Shown here one piece after another: positions 34,050-41,902 of a stretch of 64,000 bases of DNA. Position 1 is the first letter of the stretch; every line of letters starts with the position of its first letter. Source of the DNA: Agreia sp. Leaf283. GTDB taxonomy: Bacteria; Actinomycetota; Actinomycetes; Actinomycetales; Microbacteriaceae. The notes under the pieces were generated by a model. That model saw nothing but the letters and a program-made list of their open reading frames with translations, had not been told where the DNA came from and did not search any database. Where the stretch lies: contig NZ_LMNF01000003.1 in NCBI RefSeq assembly GCF_001422485.1, forward strand, positions 225,443 to 289,442, read 5' to 3'. A program made the translations under genes and the position numbers.

Positions 34050-34823
34050 TCAGCCCCGGGCGCGGGCGGTCAGCACGATCGGGCCGTCTTCGGTGATGGC
34101 GACGGTGTGCTCGGAGTGCGCGCCCCGCGAGCCATCGGCGCTGCGCAGGGTCCAGCCATCCGGATCGGTGACGATCTTGTCGGTCGACTCGAGGAACCAC
34201 GGCTCGATCGCGATGACGAGGCCGGCGCGCAGAGGGAGCCCCCGGTTCGGCCGGCCGTTGTTGGCGACATGGGGATCGCCGTGCATCGTGCGTCCGACGC
34301 CGTGTCCGCCGAAGTCGGTGTTCACGCTGTAGCCGGCTTCGGCCGCCACCTGCCCGATGGCGGCCGAGATGTCTCCGACGCGCGAGCCGACCCGGGCGGC
34401 CGCGATGCCCGCATCCAGAGCCCGTTCGGTGGTCTCGATGACCCGCAGGTCTTCGGGGCGGGGAGTGCCGACAATAACCGACACGGCCGAGTCGGCCACC
34501 CAGCCGTCGACGGATGCGGCGAAGTCGAGACTCACCAGGTCACCGTCGCGAAGAACGTAGTCGTGGGGGAGTCCGTGCAGCACGGCGTCGTTGACCGACG
34601 TGCACAGCACCTTTCCGAAGGGGCTGGCGCCGAACGACGGGTGGTAGTCGATGTAGCAGGACTCGGCGCCCCGTGCCCTGATCATCTCGTGGGCGATCGC
34701 GTCGAGCTTCAGCAGGTTGACGCCGACGGCGGCCCTCGATTTCAGCTCGGTGAGCACGTCGGCGACGAAACGCCCCGCAGCCCGCATCTCGTCGATTTCT
34801 CCTGGGGTGCGCAACTCGATCAT
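34050..34823 (-). CDS. map: Type I methionine aminopeptidase
   Basis: 257 residues. MetAP removes N-terminal methionine from nascent proteins. Metal ligands are in place: DLVSLDFAASVDGWVADSAV (two Asp), GGHGVGRTMHGDP (His), AIEPWF (Glu) and HSEHTVAI (Glu region). Hallmark NDAVLHGLPHDYVLRDGD is present. The ATG at 34823 gives MIELRTPGEIDEMRAAG, the standard start; GGCAGAATA ends five bases upstream. Since actinobacteria usually carry another map near secY, this is probably a second copy. Confidence 0.95.
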   Translation of the reverse strand: MIELRTPGEIDEMRAAGRFVADVLTELKSRAAVGVNLLKLDAIAHEMIRARGAESCYIDYHPSFGASPFGKVLCTSVNDAVLHGLPHDYVLRDGDLVSLDFAASVDGWVADSAVSVIVGTPRPEDLRVIETTERALDAGIAAARVGSRVGDISAAIGQVAAEAGYSVNTDFGGHGVGRTMHGDPHVANNGRPNRGLPLRAGLVIAIEPWFLESTDKIVTDPDGWTLRSADGSRGAHSEHTVAITEDGPIVLTARARG

Positions 34824-34895
34824 GTGTCTATTCTGCCCGCACTCCTGTTCGCCCGGGGCGCACAGCATCCCAGCCAATTCCCGAGCTGCCGCGCA

Positions 34896-34901
34896 TACCC
34901 T
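34896..34901 (+). promoter_or_regulatory. -10 element TACCCT of the membrane-protein gene
   Basis: TACCCT, 6 nt, GTG at 34908: leaderless geometry. Confidence 0.5.
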
Positions 34902-34907
34902 GAATGT

Positions 34908-35411
34908 GTGATCATTCGTCGGGCTTTCTACTCCATCCTCTTTCCCGCAGCGGTCGTGCTGCCGGCGTGGATGCTCATCGGCAGCGCCGTCTTCGGCGGC
35001 GGCGGATGGCAGACGCTGGGCGCACTCCTCAGCAGCATCGTTCTCTTCGTCGCGCTGGCCGCGATCTCAGGCATCGTCTTCGCCCGCCCGGGTGTGCGCA
35101 CGGCCAAAGCCGTGTCGTGGCTCGACGTGGGAATTCTCACGGTCATCGCGGCGTCGGCGATCACGCTGGGCTTCGATTCCGTGGCATCGACGGCGGCCAC
35201 CGTCGTGCTCATCGTGGCCGTCATCGGCGGTTTCTGGGCCGCGGTCTGGCAGTTCTTCACCGAGGCCCGCAAGCGTGTGCACGATGTGTTCGCCTCGTTC
35301 GAGGTTCCCCCGGCCGCCCCTGGTGCGGGATTCGGGCCTGCCCAGGTGCCCGCGGGCATCCGGAACGACGGCGAGTACATCGTGATTGAGACGAGTCGCG
35401 ACACTCACTGA
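34908..35411 (+). CDS. Four-helix membrane protein, unknown function
   Basis: 167 residues with hydrophobic segments at about 7-27, 35-57, 69-88 and 92-112, followed by a soluble tail with the segment FFTEARKRVHDVFASFEVPP and a Pro/Gly stretch. No family recognised. The GTG start is supported by TACCCT six bases upstream. It sits alone between divergent map and rplS; its position next to rplS in actinobacteria is not one I recall as conserved. Confidence 0.75.
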   Translation: MIIRRAFYSILFPAAVVLPAWMLIGSAVFGGGGWQTLGALLSSIVLFVALAAISGIVFARPGVRTAKAVSWLDVGILTVIAASAITLGFDSVASTAATVVLIVAVIGGFWAAVWQFFTEARKRVHDVFASFEVPPAAPGAGFGPAQVPAGIRNDGEYIVIETSRDTH

Positions 35412-35430
35412 TTGTGGGTCGCCCCCCGCG

Positions 35431-35473
35431 TGTGGCAGAATAAACGATTGTGCCTCGGCCCGACTCTGCCACA
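35431..35473 (+). promoter_or_regulatory. Inverted repeat in the rplS leader/promoter region
   Basis: TGTGGCAGA (35431-35439) and TCTGCCACA (35465-35473) form perfect 9-bp arms with a 25-nt loop. The left arm overlaps a GGCAGAATA promoter-like motif. Either a regulator site or, if transcribed from further upstream, an RNA stem in the 152-bp leader of rplS. Confidence 0.45.
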
Positions 35474-35563
35474 GGGGAGTCTGCGATAAACGATGGCACC
35501 GAAACTCACACTTCTTTTACCCCGTAGTCGACCTGTGGCGGTTGCAGAGAGCGAATCATCATC

Positions 35564-35914
35564 ATGAGCCACATTCTCGATTTCGTCGACGCGGCGTCGC
35601 TGCGTAGCGACATCCCCGAGTTCCGCGCCGGCGACAACGTCAAGGTGCACGTCAACATCGTTGAAGGTACGCGCTCGCGTATCCAGGTGTTCCAGGGCGT
35701 CGTCATCGGCCGCTCGGGCGAGGGCGTCCGCGAGACGTTCTGCGTGCGCAAGGTCAGCTTCCAGGTCGGCGTCGAGCGCACCTTCCCCGTGCACTCCCCG
35801 GTCATCGACCACATCGAGGTCGTCACCCGTGGCGACGTGCGTCGCGCGAAGCTCTACTACCTCCGTGCCCTCCGCGGCAAGAAGGCCAAGATCAAGGAGA
35901 AGCGCGACGCGTAA
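35564..35914 (+). CDS. rplS: 50S ribosomal protein L19
   Basis: L19 lies at the 30S-50S interface. 116 residues, with [29 protein letters not shown] (about 21-49), [22 protein letters not shown] and [21 protein letters not shown] at the C-terminus. The ATG at 35564 follows a GAGCGAATCATC context with a weak ribosome binding site. The 5' region contains an inverted repeat, and a strong hairpin follows before lepB. Confidence 0.97.
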   Translation: MSHILDFVDAASLRSDIPEFRAGDNVKVHVNIVEGTRSRIQVFQGVVIGRSGEGVRETFCVRKVSFQVGVERTFPVHSPVIDHIEVVTRGDVRRAKLYYLRALRGKKAKIKEKRDA

Positions 35915-35970
35915 CGTCCGCCTCCGAATCGCCTGACAGCCGAAACGCCGTCGGCCTCACGATTCACAAC

Positions 35971-36008
35971 CCTGAGCTCCCTGCCCATAAAATGGCAGGG
36001 AGCTCAGG
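35971..36008 (+). terminator. Strong hairpin between rplS and lepB
   Basis: CCTGAGCTCCCTGCC (35971-35985) and GGCAGGGAGCTCAGG (35994-36008) form a perfect 15-bp stem with loop CATAAAAT. No T-run, and the stem ends seven bases before the lepB ATG. TAAAAT in the loop resembles a -10. It may stop rplS transcription, attenuate lepB, or hide the lepB ribosome binding site. Confidence 0.7.
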
Positions 36009-36015
36009 CGGTTAA

Positions 36016-36762
36016 ATGACAGAAACGACCATGCCATCGCGTACGTCACGCCGGCAGAAGAATTCGCGCAGGCAGCGCAGCGCATTGCTGTTCCTGCGCG
36101 ACATCCTCATCATCTTCCTCGTCGCCGTTCTGGCGTCGGTGCTGATCAAGACCTTCCTGGTGAGGTCGTTCTACATCCCCTCCGGGTCGATGGAGAACAC
36201 CCTCCAGATCAACGACCGAATCCTCGTCAACCAGCTCGAGCCGAACCTCATGCCGATCGAGCGCGGCGACGTCGTGGTCTTCGCCGATCCGGGCGGATGG
36301 CTTCCCGCCACGATCGAACCCGAGAAGCCGCCGGTTCAGGCCGCCCTCGACTGGGTTCTCGAGACGGTCGGGCTCACGGCCAGCGACGCCAACGACCACC
36401 TCATCAAGCGGGTCATCGGTCTGCCGGGCGACCACGTCACGTGCTGCAACGCGCTCGGCCAGATGTCGGTCAACGGCGTTCCGCTCGAAGAGCCCTACAT
36501 CAAGCTGCCTGACGGCCAGACGGCGGCATCCGGTGTCTCCTTCGACGTGACCGTGCCCGAGGGCTCGCTCTGGGTCATGGGCGACAACCGCTACAACTCC
36601 AAGGACTCCCGGTTCAACCAGGATCAGCCCGGCAAGGGCTTCGTGCCGATCAAGAACGTGGTCGGCCGAGCCCTGTGGATCACCTGGCCGACCGATCGGT
36701 GGACCTTCCTCGACAACTACTCCGACGTGTTCGCCGGCGTCGAGAGCGAGGGATCGAAATAG
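36016..36762 (+). CDS. lepB: Type I signal peptidase LepB
   Basis: Serine-lysine protease that cleaves Sec/Tat signal peptides at the outer membrane face. 248 residues: a basic N-terminus (RRQKNSRRQRS), one membrane helix (about 23-45), the catalytic serine in IPSGSM (Ser58), and the catalytic lysine in HLIKRVIGLPGD (Lys131). MGDNRYNSKDSR is the conserved box E. The ATG follows the strong hairpin closely, with AGGCGG as ribosome binding site. It overlaps rnhB by 4 bp at its stop. Confidence 0.96.
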   Translation: MTETTMPSRTSRRQKNSRRQRSALLFLRDILIIFLVAVLASVLIKTFLVRSFYIPSGSMENTLQINDRILVNQLEPNLMPIERGDVVVFADPGGWLPATIEPEKPPVQAALDWVLETVGLTASDANDHLIKRVIGLPGDHVTCCNALGQMSVNGVPLEEPYIKLPDGQTAASGVSFDVTVPEGSLWVMGDNRYNSKDSRFNQDQPGKGFVPIKNVVGRALWITWPTDRWTFLDNYSDVFAGVESEGSK

Positions 36763-37421
36763 CCGTCTCCGATCCCACCCTCACCGTCGAGCGCGGCCTC
36801 GAACGCAAGGGCGCGAGCCTCGTCATCGGAATCGACGAGGTCGGCAGGGGTGCTCTCGCCGGCCCAGTCGCCGTGGGCCTCTGCGTGATCCGTGCCAGCA
36901 GGCGTTCGCCCATCCCGGCGGGCCTGCGCGACTCGAAGATGCTCTCCGAGGCGGCGCGCGAGCGCATCGCACCGCTCGCTGCCGAGTGGGCGATCGACAG
37001 TGCCGTGGGGCTCGCCAGCCCGCAGGAGGTCGACGAGCTCGGCATCATCGCGTGCCTCGGCCTCGCCGCGAAACGCGGGCTCGGCCTGCTCTACGGCCGC
37101 GGGGTGGATGTCGCCGGTTCCGTGATCCTGCTCGACGGCTCCCACGATTGGCTGGCCCCCGCGCTCTCCACTCCCTTGAACGTGGTGACCCGCGTCAAAG
37201 CCGACCGCGACTGCGCGTCTGTCGCCGCCGCATCCGTCGTGGCCAAGGTGCACCGCGACCGTCTGATGATCGACCGTCACGCCGATACGCCCCACTACGG
37301 CTGGGACAGCAACAAGGGCTACGGCAGCACCCTGCACATGGAGGCCATCGCCAGCCACGGCGCCAGCGACTTCCACCGTCGCAGCTGGCTCAAGGAACCG
37401 GCCCTCGTTTCGACGCCGTAG
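36759..37421 (+). CDS. rnhB: Ribonuclease HII, apparent AUA start
   Basis: RNase HII removes misincorporated ribonucleotides and RNA in RNA-DNA hybrids. Motifs: VIGIDEVGRGALAGPV (first two catalytic acids), RDSKMLSE, VKADRDCASVAAASVVAKVHRD and HYGWDSNKGYGS. No ATG, GTG or TTG lies near the expected N-terminus; the nearest upstream GTGs (36699, 36675) are deep inside lepB. The frame reads ATA-GCC-GTC-TCC, so AUA at 36759 would give MAVSDPTLTVERGL, a family-like N-terminus, with GAGGGA five bases upstream and a 4-bp overlap with the lepB stop. A sequence error is the alternative. Confidence 0.88.
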   Translation: MAVSDPTLTVERGLERKGASLVIGIDEVGRGALAGPVAVGLCVIRASRRSPIPAGLRDSKMLSEAARERIAPLAAEWAIDSAVGLASPQEVDELGIIACLGLAAKRGLGLLYGRGVDVAGSVILLDGSHDWLAPALSTPLNVVTRVKADRDCASVAAASVVAKVHRDRLMIDRHADTPHYGWDSNKGYGSTLHMEAIASHGASDFHRRSWLKEPALVSTP

Positions 37422-37424
37422 ACT
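37419..37424 (+). promoter_or_regulatory. -10 element TAGACT of the DUF2469 gene
   Basis: TAGACT overlaps the rnhB stop codon (TAG) and lies 9 nt before the ATG at 37434. Confidence 0.5.
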
Positions 37425-37433
37425 GGGCGCACC

Positions 37434-37757
37434 ATGGAAGATGATGAGATCGAGGACTACGACCGCGAAGTCGAACTGGCCCTCTACCGCGAATACCGCG
37501 ATGTGGTCTCGCAGTTCAAGTACGTGATCGAGACCGAACGCCGGTTCTACCTGGCGAACGACGTCGAACTGGTTCGCCGCGACACCGAGCACGACTTCTA
37601 CTTCGAGCTCGTGATGAACGACGTGTGGGTGTGGGATGTCTACCGCTCCGACCGCTTCGTCAAGAGCGTGCGCGTGCTGACCTTCAAAGACGTCAACGTC
37701 GAAGAGCTGTCGACGAAGGACTTCGAGCTTCCGAAGGAACTCGCGCTCGACGAGTAG
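37434..37757 (+). CDS. DUF2469 protein
   Basis: 107 acidic residues of a family restricted to actinobacteria and found next to rnhB. Typical sequence: DDEIEDYDREVELALYREYRDVV, FKYVIETERRFYLANDVELVRR and YFELVMNDVWVWDVYRSDRFV. Function unknown. Its position between rnhB and yraN is the conserved one, which supports the actinobacterial assignment. Confidence 0.95.
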   Translation: MEDDEIEDYDREVELALYREYRDVVSQFKYVIETERRFYLANDVELVRRDTEHDFYFELVMNDVWVWDVYRSDRFVKSVRVLTFKDVNVEELSTKDFELPKELALDE

Positions 37758-37865
37758 CCCTCGTCCTCTCCTCGGCTGAGCCTGTGGAGAGCGGTTCATC
37801 CCCGTTCTCGTCGTTCGACGGAAGCTGCGTTTCGCGCGCTGCCATCCTCGGTGGCGGAGGCGCGA

Positions 37866-38228
37866 ATGAGAGCGAAAGATGCCCTGGGTCGCCAGGGTGA
37901 AGACGTGGCGGCGAGCTATCTTGCAGACCAGGGCTTCACCGTGGTCGAACGCAACTGGCGATGCGAGCACGGTGAGATAGACCTCGTCGGGGTCGACGGC
38001 CGAGACACCGTGTTCGTCGAGGTCAAGACGAGATCGTCGACGGCGTTCGGGCATCCGTTCGAGGCGATCACCGACGCGAAAATGGCGAGGCTGCGGCGAC
38101 TCGCTGCCGCCTGGTGCGATGCGCAGACGGGCCCGCGGCCCCAGGTGATCCGCATCGATGCGGTCTCGGTGCTCATCCGCGACGGCGCATTGCCGTTCGT
38201 CGAGCACCTGCGCGGGGTCTTCCGATGA
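37866..38228 (+). CDS. YraN-family (UPF0102) endonuclease-like protein
   Basis: 120 residues with the PD-(D/E)xK core: LGRQGEDVAASYLADQGF, RNWRCEHGEIDLVG and DTVFVEVKTRSS, holding the Glu, Asp and Glu-x-Lys of the fold. Proposed Holliday-junction-resolvase-like; activity unproven in this family. The ATG at 37866 has GGCGGAGG eight bases upstream. It overlaps comM by ATGA, forming a yraN-comM-dprA operon that fits DNA processing and uptake. Confidence 0.93.
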   Translation: MRAKDALGRQGEDVAASYLADQGFTVVERNWRCEHGEIDLVGVDGRDTVFVEVKTRSSTAFGHPFEAITDAKMARLRRLAAAWCDAQTGPRPQVIRIDAVSVLIRDGALPFVEHLRGVFR

Positions 38229-39757
38229 TCGGCACGACCACCGCCGTGGCCCTGCTCGGCCTCACCGGGCAGATGGTCGAGGTCGAGGCCGACATCACGC
38301 CGGGCCTGCCCTCGTTCACCATCATCGGCCTGCCCGACACCGCCCTGTCGAACGCCCGCGAGCGGGTGCGGCACGCCACGAGCAATGCCGGCTGTCCACT
38401 TCCGGCCCGGCGCATCACGGTCAACCTGTCGCCCGCGGCCCTGCCGAAGTTCGGTCCCGTCTTCGACCTGGCAATCGCCATGGCCCTGCTCGCCGCGTCG
38501 CGCAGCATCAGCGCCGAATCCATCGGACGGGTCGTGCACCTCGGCGAGCTGGGGCTCGACGGCAGGCTGCGGCCCACCAGCGGCATCCTGCCGGCGGTGG
38601 CCGCGGCCGCGCGCCTCGGGCACACGCGGTTCATGGTGCCTGCCGGCAACGCCGACGAGGCCGCGCTCGTGCCCGGCATCGAGGTCATTCCCGTCGCGTC
38701 GGTGAGGGATGCCGCGATCTTCCATGGCAGCACGCTGCAGCCTCAGCCCGTCGAGCCGATCCTGCTGGCTCGGGAGAGCGCCACGGAGACGCCTGTTCTC
38801 GAACTGGCCGACGTGGTCGGCAATCGAGATGCCACGCAGGCGATGGTCGTCGCAGCGGCGGGCGGCCATCATCTCTTTATGCTCGGCCCGCCCGGAGCGG
38901 GCAAGACCATGCTCGCGGCCCGGCTGCCCGGGCTCCTGCCCGACCTCGGCCCCCTCGAATCGCTCGAGGTCAGCTCGTTGCGTTCGCTCAGCGGAGACAT
39001 CGTCGGGTCGCAGCTCATCACCCGGCCGCCCCTCGAGAGCCCGCACCACACGGCGACCGCGGCCGCGCTGGTCGGAGGCGGCTCCCGGCAGATCCGGCCC
39101 GGCGCCGCGGCACGTGCGTCGCACGGGGTGCTGTTCATCGACGAGGCCCCGGAATTCAACTCGTCTGTGCTCGACGCGCTGCGGCAGCCGATCGAGACCG
39201 GGGTCATCAGCATCCACCGGGCGAATGCCGTCGCGACATTTCCGGCGACCTTCCAATTGGTGCTCGCCGCGAATCCGTGCCCGTGCGGCCAGTACGGCGC
39301 GCGCGACTCCGAGTGCACGTGCACACCTCACTCGCGTCGCCGGTATCTCGCGCGCATCTCCGGTCCGCTCATGGATCGCATCGACATCCAGCTCCGCGTG
39401 CAGAGAATCACCGCGGCCGAGCTCCGTATGGCCGACGGGGAGGAGCGGCTCGACACGGCCACGGCCCGCAGCGCCGTCGTGGCAGCACGGTCGCGGTCTG
39501 CGCACCGGCTCGAGGGCACGCCGTGGAAGCTCAACTCGCAGGTTCCCGGCTCGTGGCTGCGCACCGGACCGCGACGTCTGGCACGGTCGACGACAGCGTC
39601 TCTCGACAGGGCGCTCGAGAGGGGTGGTCTCACGATGCGCGGCTACGACCGTGTGCTGCGCCTGGCGTGGACGGTGGCCGACCTCGACGCCGTGGAGACG
39701 CCGACCGCGGAGCACGTCGGACGAGCCCTCTACCTCAGAAAGTCGCTGCAGTCATGA
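38225..39757 (+). CDS. comM: YifB/ComM-family AAA+ ATPase (Mg-chelatase-like)
   Basis: 510 residues. The N-terminal Lon-protease-like (S5-fold) domain (about 1-165) has VEADITPGLPSFTIIGLPDTA. The AAA+ domain has Walker A LGPPGAGKTMLAARLPG (about 219-235) and Walker B GVLFIDEAPEF, with LAANPCPCG and a Cys-rich CTCTP patch; the C-terminal Mg-chelatase lid follows. In naturally competent species ComM is a branch-migration helicase that extends donor-DNA integration. Coupled by ATGA overlaps to yraN and dprA. Confidence 0.94.
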   Translation: MIGTTTAVALLGLTGQMVEVEADITPGLPSFTIIGLPDTALSNARERVRHATSNAGCPLPARRITVNLSPAALPKFGPVFDLAIAMALLAASRSISAESIGRVVHLGELGLDGRLRPTSGILPAVAAAARLGHTRFMVPAGNADEAALVPGIEVIPVASVRDAAIFHGSTLQPQPVEPILLARESATETPVLELADVVGNRDATQAMVVAAAGGHHLFMLGPPGAGKTMLAARLPGLLPDLGPLESLEVSSLRSLSGDIVGSQLITRPPLESPHHTATAAALVGGGSRQIRPGAAARASHGVLFIDEAPEFNSSVLDALRQPIETGVISIHRANAVATFPATFQLVLAANPCPCGQYGARDSECTCTPHSRRRYLARISGPLMDRIDIQLRVQRITAAELRMADGEERLDTATARSAVVAARSRSAHRLEGTPWKLNSQVPGSWLRTGPRRLARSTTASLDRALERGGLTMRGYDRVLRLAWTVADLDAVETPTAEHVGRALYLRKSLQS

Positions 39758-41013
39758 CCACCTTCGGACTCGACTCGAACCAGGTCGTGCGTCTCGCCTC
39801 GGCCGTGTTGGCCGACGGCGATGCGGAGATCGACGAATCCGGCGCGGCCGAGGTCTTCGCACGGGCGTCGTGGAGCGGGATCGCAGAGCCCGGGGATTCC
39901 GTCGCGGGGGCGCTTGTCGCGGCCCTTGGTCCGGTGCAGGCGCTCACCGCGCTCGTCGATGGATGGGCGATGGAGCGGGTGGCCGGTGCGGTGGGCGACG
40001 CGGCCTCCGACTCCTTGACGACGCGCGACCTCGCGCTCGCCTTCGACCGATGGAGGCCGCGCCTCGTGTCGAATGCCATCATCACCTCTCTTCGCCAGGC
40101 CGCCCGGGTATCGGCCCGTCTGATTCGCCCGACAGACCGGCTCTGGCCTGCAGGCGTCGACGACCTCGGCGTTCATGGGCCCATCGCGCTCTGGGCGCGG
40201 GGAATCGACGCTGCAATCGAATCGCTCGGTTCGTCGATCGCGCTGGTGGGCGCTCGCGCGGCCACGGGCTACGGCGAGCACATGGCCATGGAACTCGGCG
40301 CGGGCCTGAGCGACCGAGGCGTCTCGGTGGTCTCGGGGGCCGCCTACGGAATCGACGGCATGGTGCATCGGGCAGTGCTCGCGAGCGGGGGACTCACCGT
40401 CGCCTTCCTCGCCGGCGGCGTCGACAGGTTCTACCCCAGCGGTCACGACGCCCTGCTCGGCCGCATCGCCACTGTCGGAGCGGTCATCTCCGAACTGCCC
40501 TGCGGATCGCCGCCCACCAAGTGGAGATTCCTGCAACGCAATCGCCTGATCGCCGCTTCGAGTGTCGCCACGGTCGTGGTGGAGGCGGGGCACCGGTCCG
40601 GGTCGCTCAACACGGCCGCACATGCCGCCTCGGTGGGGCGGCCGCTCGGAGCGGTACCCGGGCCCGTGACCTCTCCATCGTCGGCGGGCTGTCATCGCCT
40701 GATCCGGGAGTTCGATGCAGCCTGCGTGACGAGCGTCGACGAGGTTCTCGAGCTCGCTTCAGGACTGGCGGCCGACGGCGCCGATCACCCCGAACTCGAT
40801 CTGGGTCTGGATTCGGCATCCGATCGCCGGCCTCCCGAGCAGGTGCGTGTTCTCGATGCGCTCAGTGCCCGCGCGGCACGATCGACCGCCGATATCGCGA
40901 GACGCACGGGTCTTGCGGTCTCGGCGACCGAGGGAGTGCTGGGGCTGCTGGCTCTCGAGGGGGCTGCGATCGAGACGGAGGCCGGATGGAGGAAGCAGAA
41001 AAAGGTAGCGTGA
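39754..41013 (+). CDS. dprA: DNA processing protein DprA
   Basis: DprA protects incoming ssDNA and loads RecA. 419 residues: an N-terminal region (1-130), then the Rossmann fold with IALVGARAATGYGEHMAMEL (about 165), VVSGAAYGIDGMVHRAVL, FLAGGVDRFYP, SPPTKWRFLQRNRLIAA and VVEAGHRSGSLNTAAHAA. The C-terminal winged helix (about 350-419) reads RVLDALSARAARSTADIARRTGL. ATGA overlap with comM. The downstream NmrA gene has its own -10 inside the dprA end. Confidence 0.95.
   Translation: MTTFGLDSNQVVRLASAVLADGDAEIDESGAAEVFARASWSGIAEPGDSVAGALVAALGPVQALTALVDGWAMERVAGAVGDAASDSLTTRDLALAFDRWRPRLVSNAIITSLRQAARVSARLIRPTDRLWPAGVDDLGVHGPIALWARGIDAAIESLGSSIALVGARAATGYGEHMAMELGAGLSDRGVSVVSGAAYGIDGMVHRAVLASGGLTVAFLAGGVDRFYPSGHDALLGRIATVGAVISELPCGSPPTKWRFLQRNRLIAASSVATVVVEAGHRSGSLNTAAHAASVGRPLGAVPGPVTSPSSAGCHRLIREFDAACVTSVDEVLELASGLAADGADHPELDLGLDSASDRRPPEQVRVLDALSARAARSTADIARRTGLAVSATEGVLGLLALEGAAIETEAGWRKQKKVA
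41006..41011 (+). promoter_or_regulatory. -10 element TAGCGT of the NmrA-family gene
   Basis: TAGCGT at the end of dprA, 6 nt, ATG at 41018: leaderless geometry. Confidence 0.55.
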
Positions 41014-41017
41014 AGAC

Positions 41018-41884
41018 ATGAGCCGCGAAGAGTCCCGTACGAACAACATTCCGTCGCTTGCCATCACCGGCTCGACGGGTCATCTCGGCGGGATCGTGGC
41101 GAGAACCCTCGCCGATCTCGGGCAAGAGCAGACTCTGGTGGTGCGCGACGCGAGCCGCGCGCCTCAGCTAGCCGGCGCGCGGGTGCGCGAGGCGGGCTAC
41201 CGCGACGGCGCGGCGAGCCGGGCCGCGCTCGACGGTGCGCAGACACTGTTCATGGTGTCGGCATCCGAGAGTGTCGACCGTGTCGACGAGCATCGCTCGT
41301 TCATCGACGCCGCCGCTGCAGCGGGCGTCTCGCACATCGTCTACACGTCGTTCTTCGGGGCACACCCGGAGGCCGTCTTCACCCTTGCGCGTGACCATTT
41401 CGCGACCGAGCAGCACATCAGAGACTCCGGAATGGACTTCACCTTTCTGCGAAACAACTTCTACATGGACTTCTTCGCGCTGCTGGCCGGTGAGGACGGT
41501 GTGATCCGTGGGCCGGCAGGCAAAGGTCGAGTCTCGGCCGTCAGCAGGGCCGACCTCGCCGACTCGGCGCTCGCCGTGCTGCGCGACCCGGCCGCTCACC
41601 GCGGCGCCGTCTACGAACTGACGGGCCGCGAGGCGCTGGGTCTCGACGATGTGGCCCGCATCATCACGGAGAAGACGGGGCGCGAGGTGACGTTCCATGA
41701 CGAGACTCTGCCCGAGGCGTATGCGTCTCGGGCCGGCTACGGTGCGCCGGACTGGCAGGTCGATGCCTGGGTGTCTACCTACACGGCCATGGCGGCAGGG
41801 GAGCAGGAACGGATCACCGGCGACATCCGCGCCCTGACCGGGCATGATCCGGAGACGCTGGGGGAGTTCCTCGACAGGGCGTGA
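41018..41884 (+). CDS. NmrA/QorB-like NAD(P)H-dependent quinone oxidoreductase
   Basis: 288 residues, atypical short-chain dehydrogenase fold. The nucleotide loop is ITGSTGHLGGIVARTL (about 16-31), then LVVRDASRAPQLAGARVREAGY, where the Arg favours NADP(H). The catalytic Tyr/Lys of classical SDRs are missing, as in the QorB/NmrA group; FFGAHPEAVFTLARDHFATEQHI and FLRNNFYMDFF match QorB. It probably reduces quinones or acts as a redox sensor. Converges on the lacI-type gene with an 18-bp gap. Confidence 0.85.
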   Translation: MSREESRTNNIPSLAITGSTGHLGGIVARTLADLGQEQTLVVRDASRAPQLAGARVREAGYRDGAASRAALDGAQTLFMVSASESVDRVDEHRSFIDAAAAAGVSHIVYTSFFGAHPEAVFTLARDHFATEQHIRDSGMDFTFLRNNFYMDFFALLAGEDGVIRGPAGKGRVSAVSRADLADSALAVLRDPAAHRGAVYELTGREALGLDDVARIITEKTGREVTFHDETLPEAYASRAGYGAPDWQVDAWVSTYTAMAAGEQERITGDIRALTGHDPETLGEFLDRA

Positions 41885-41902
41885 GCCCCGGCCGCACGGG
41901 TC

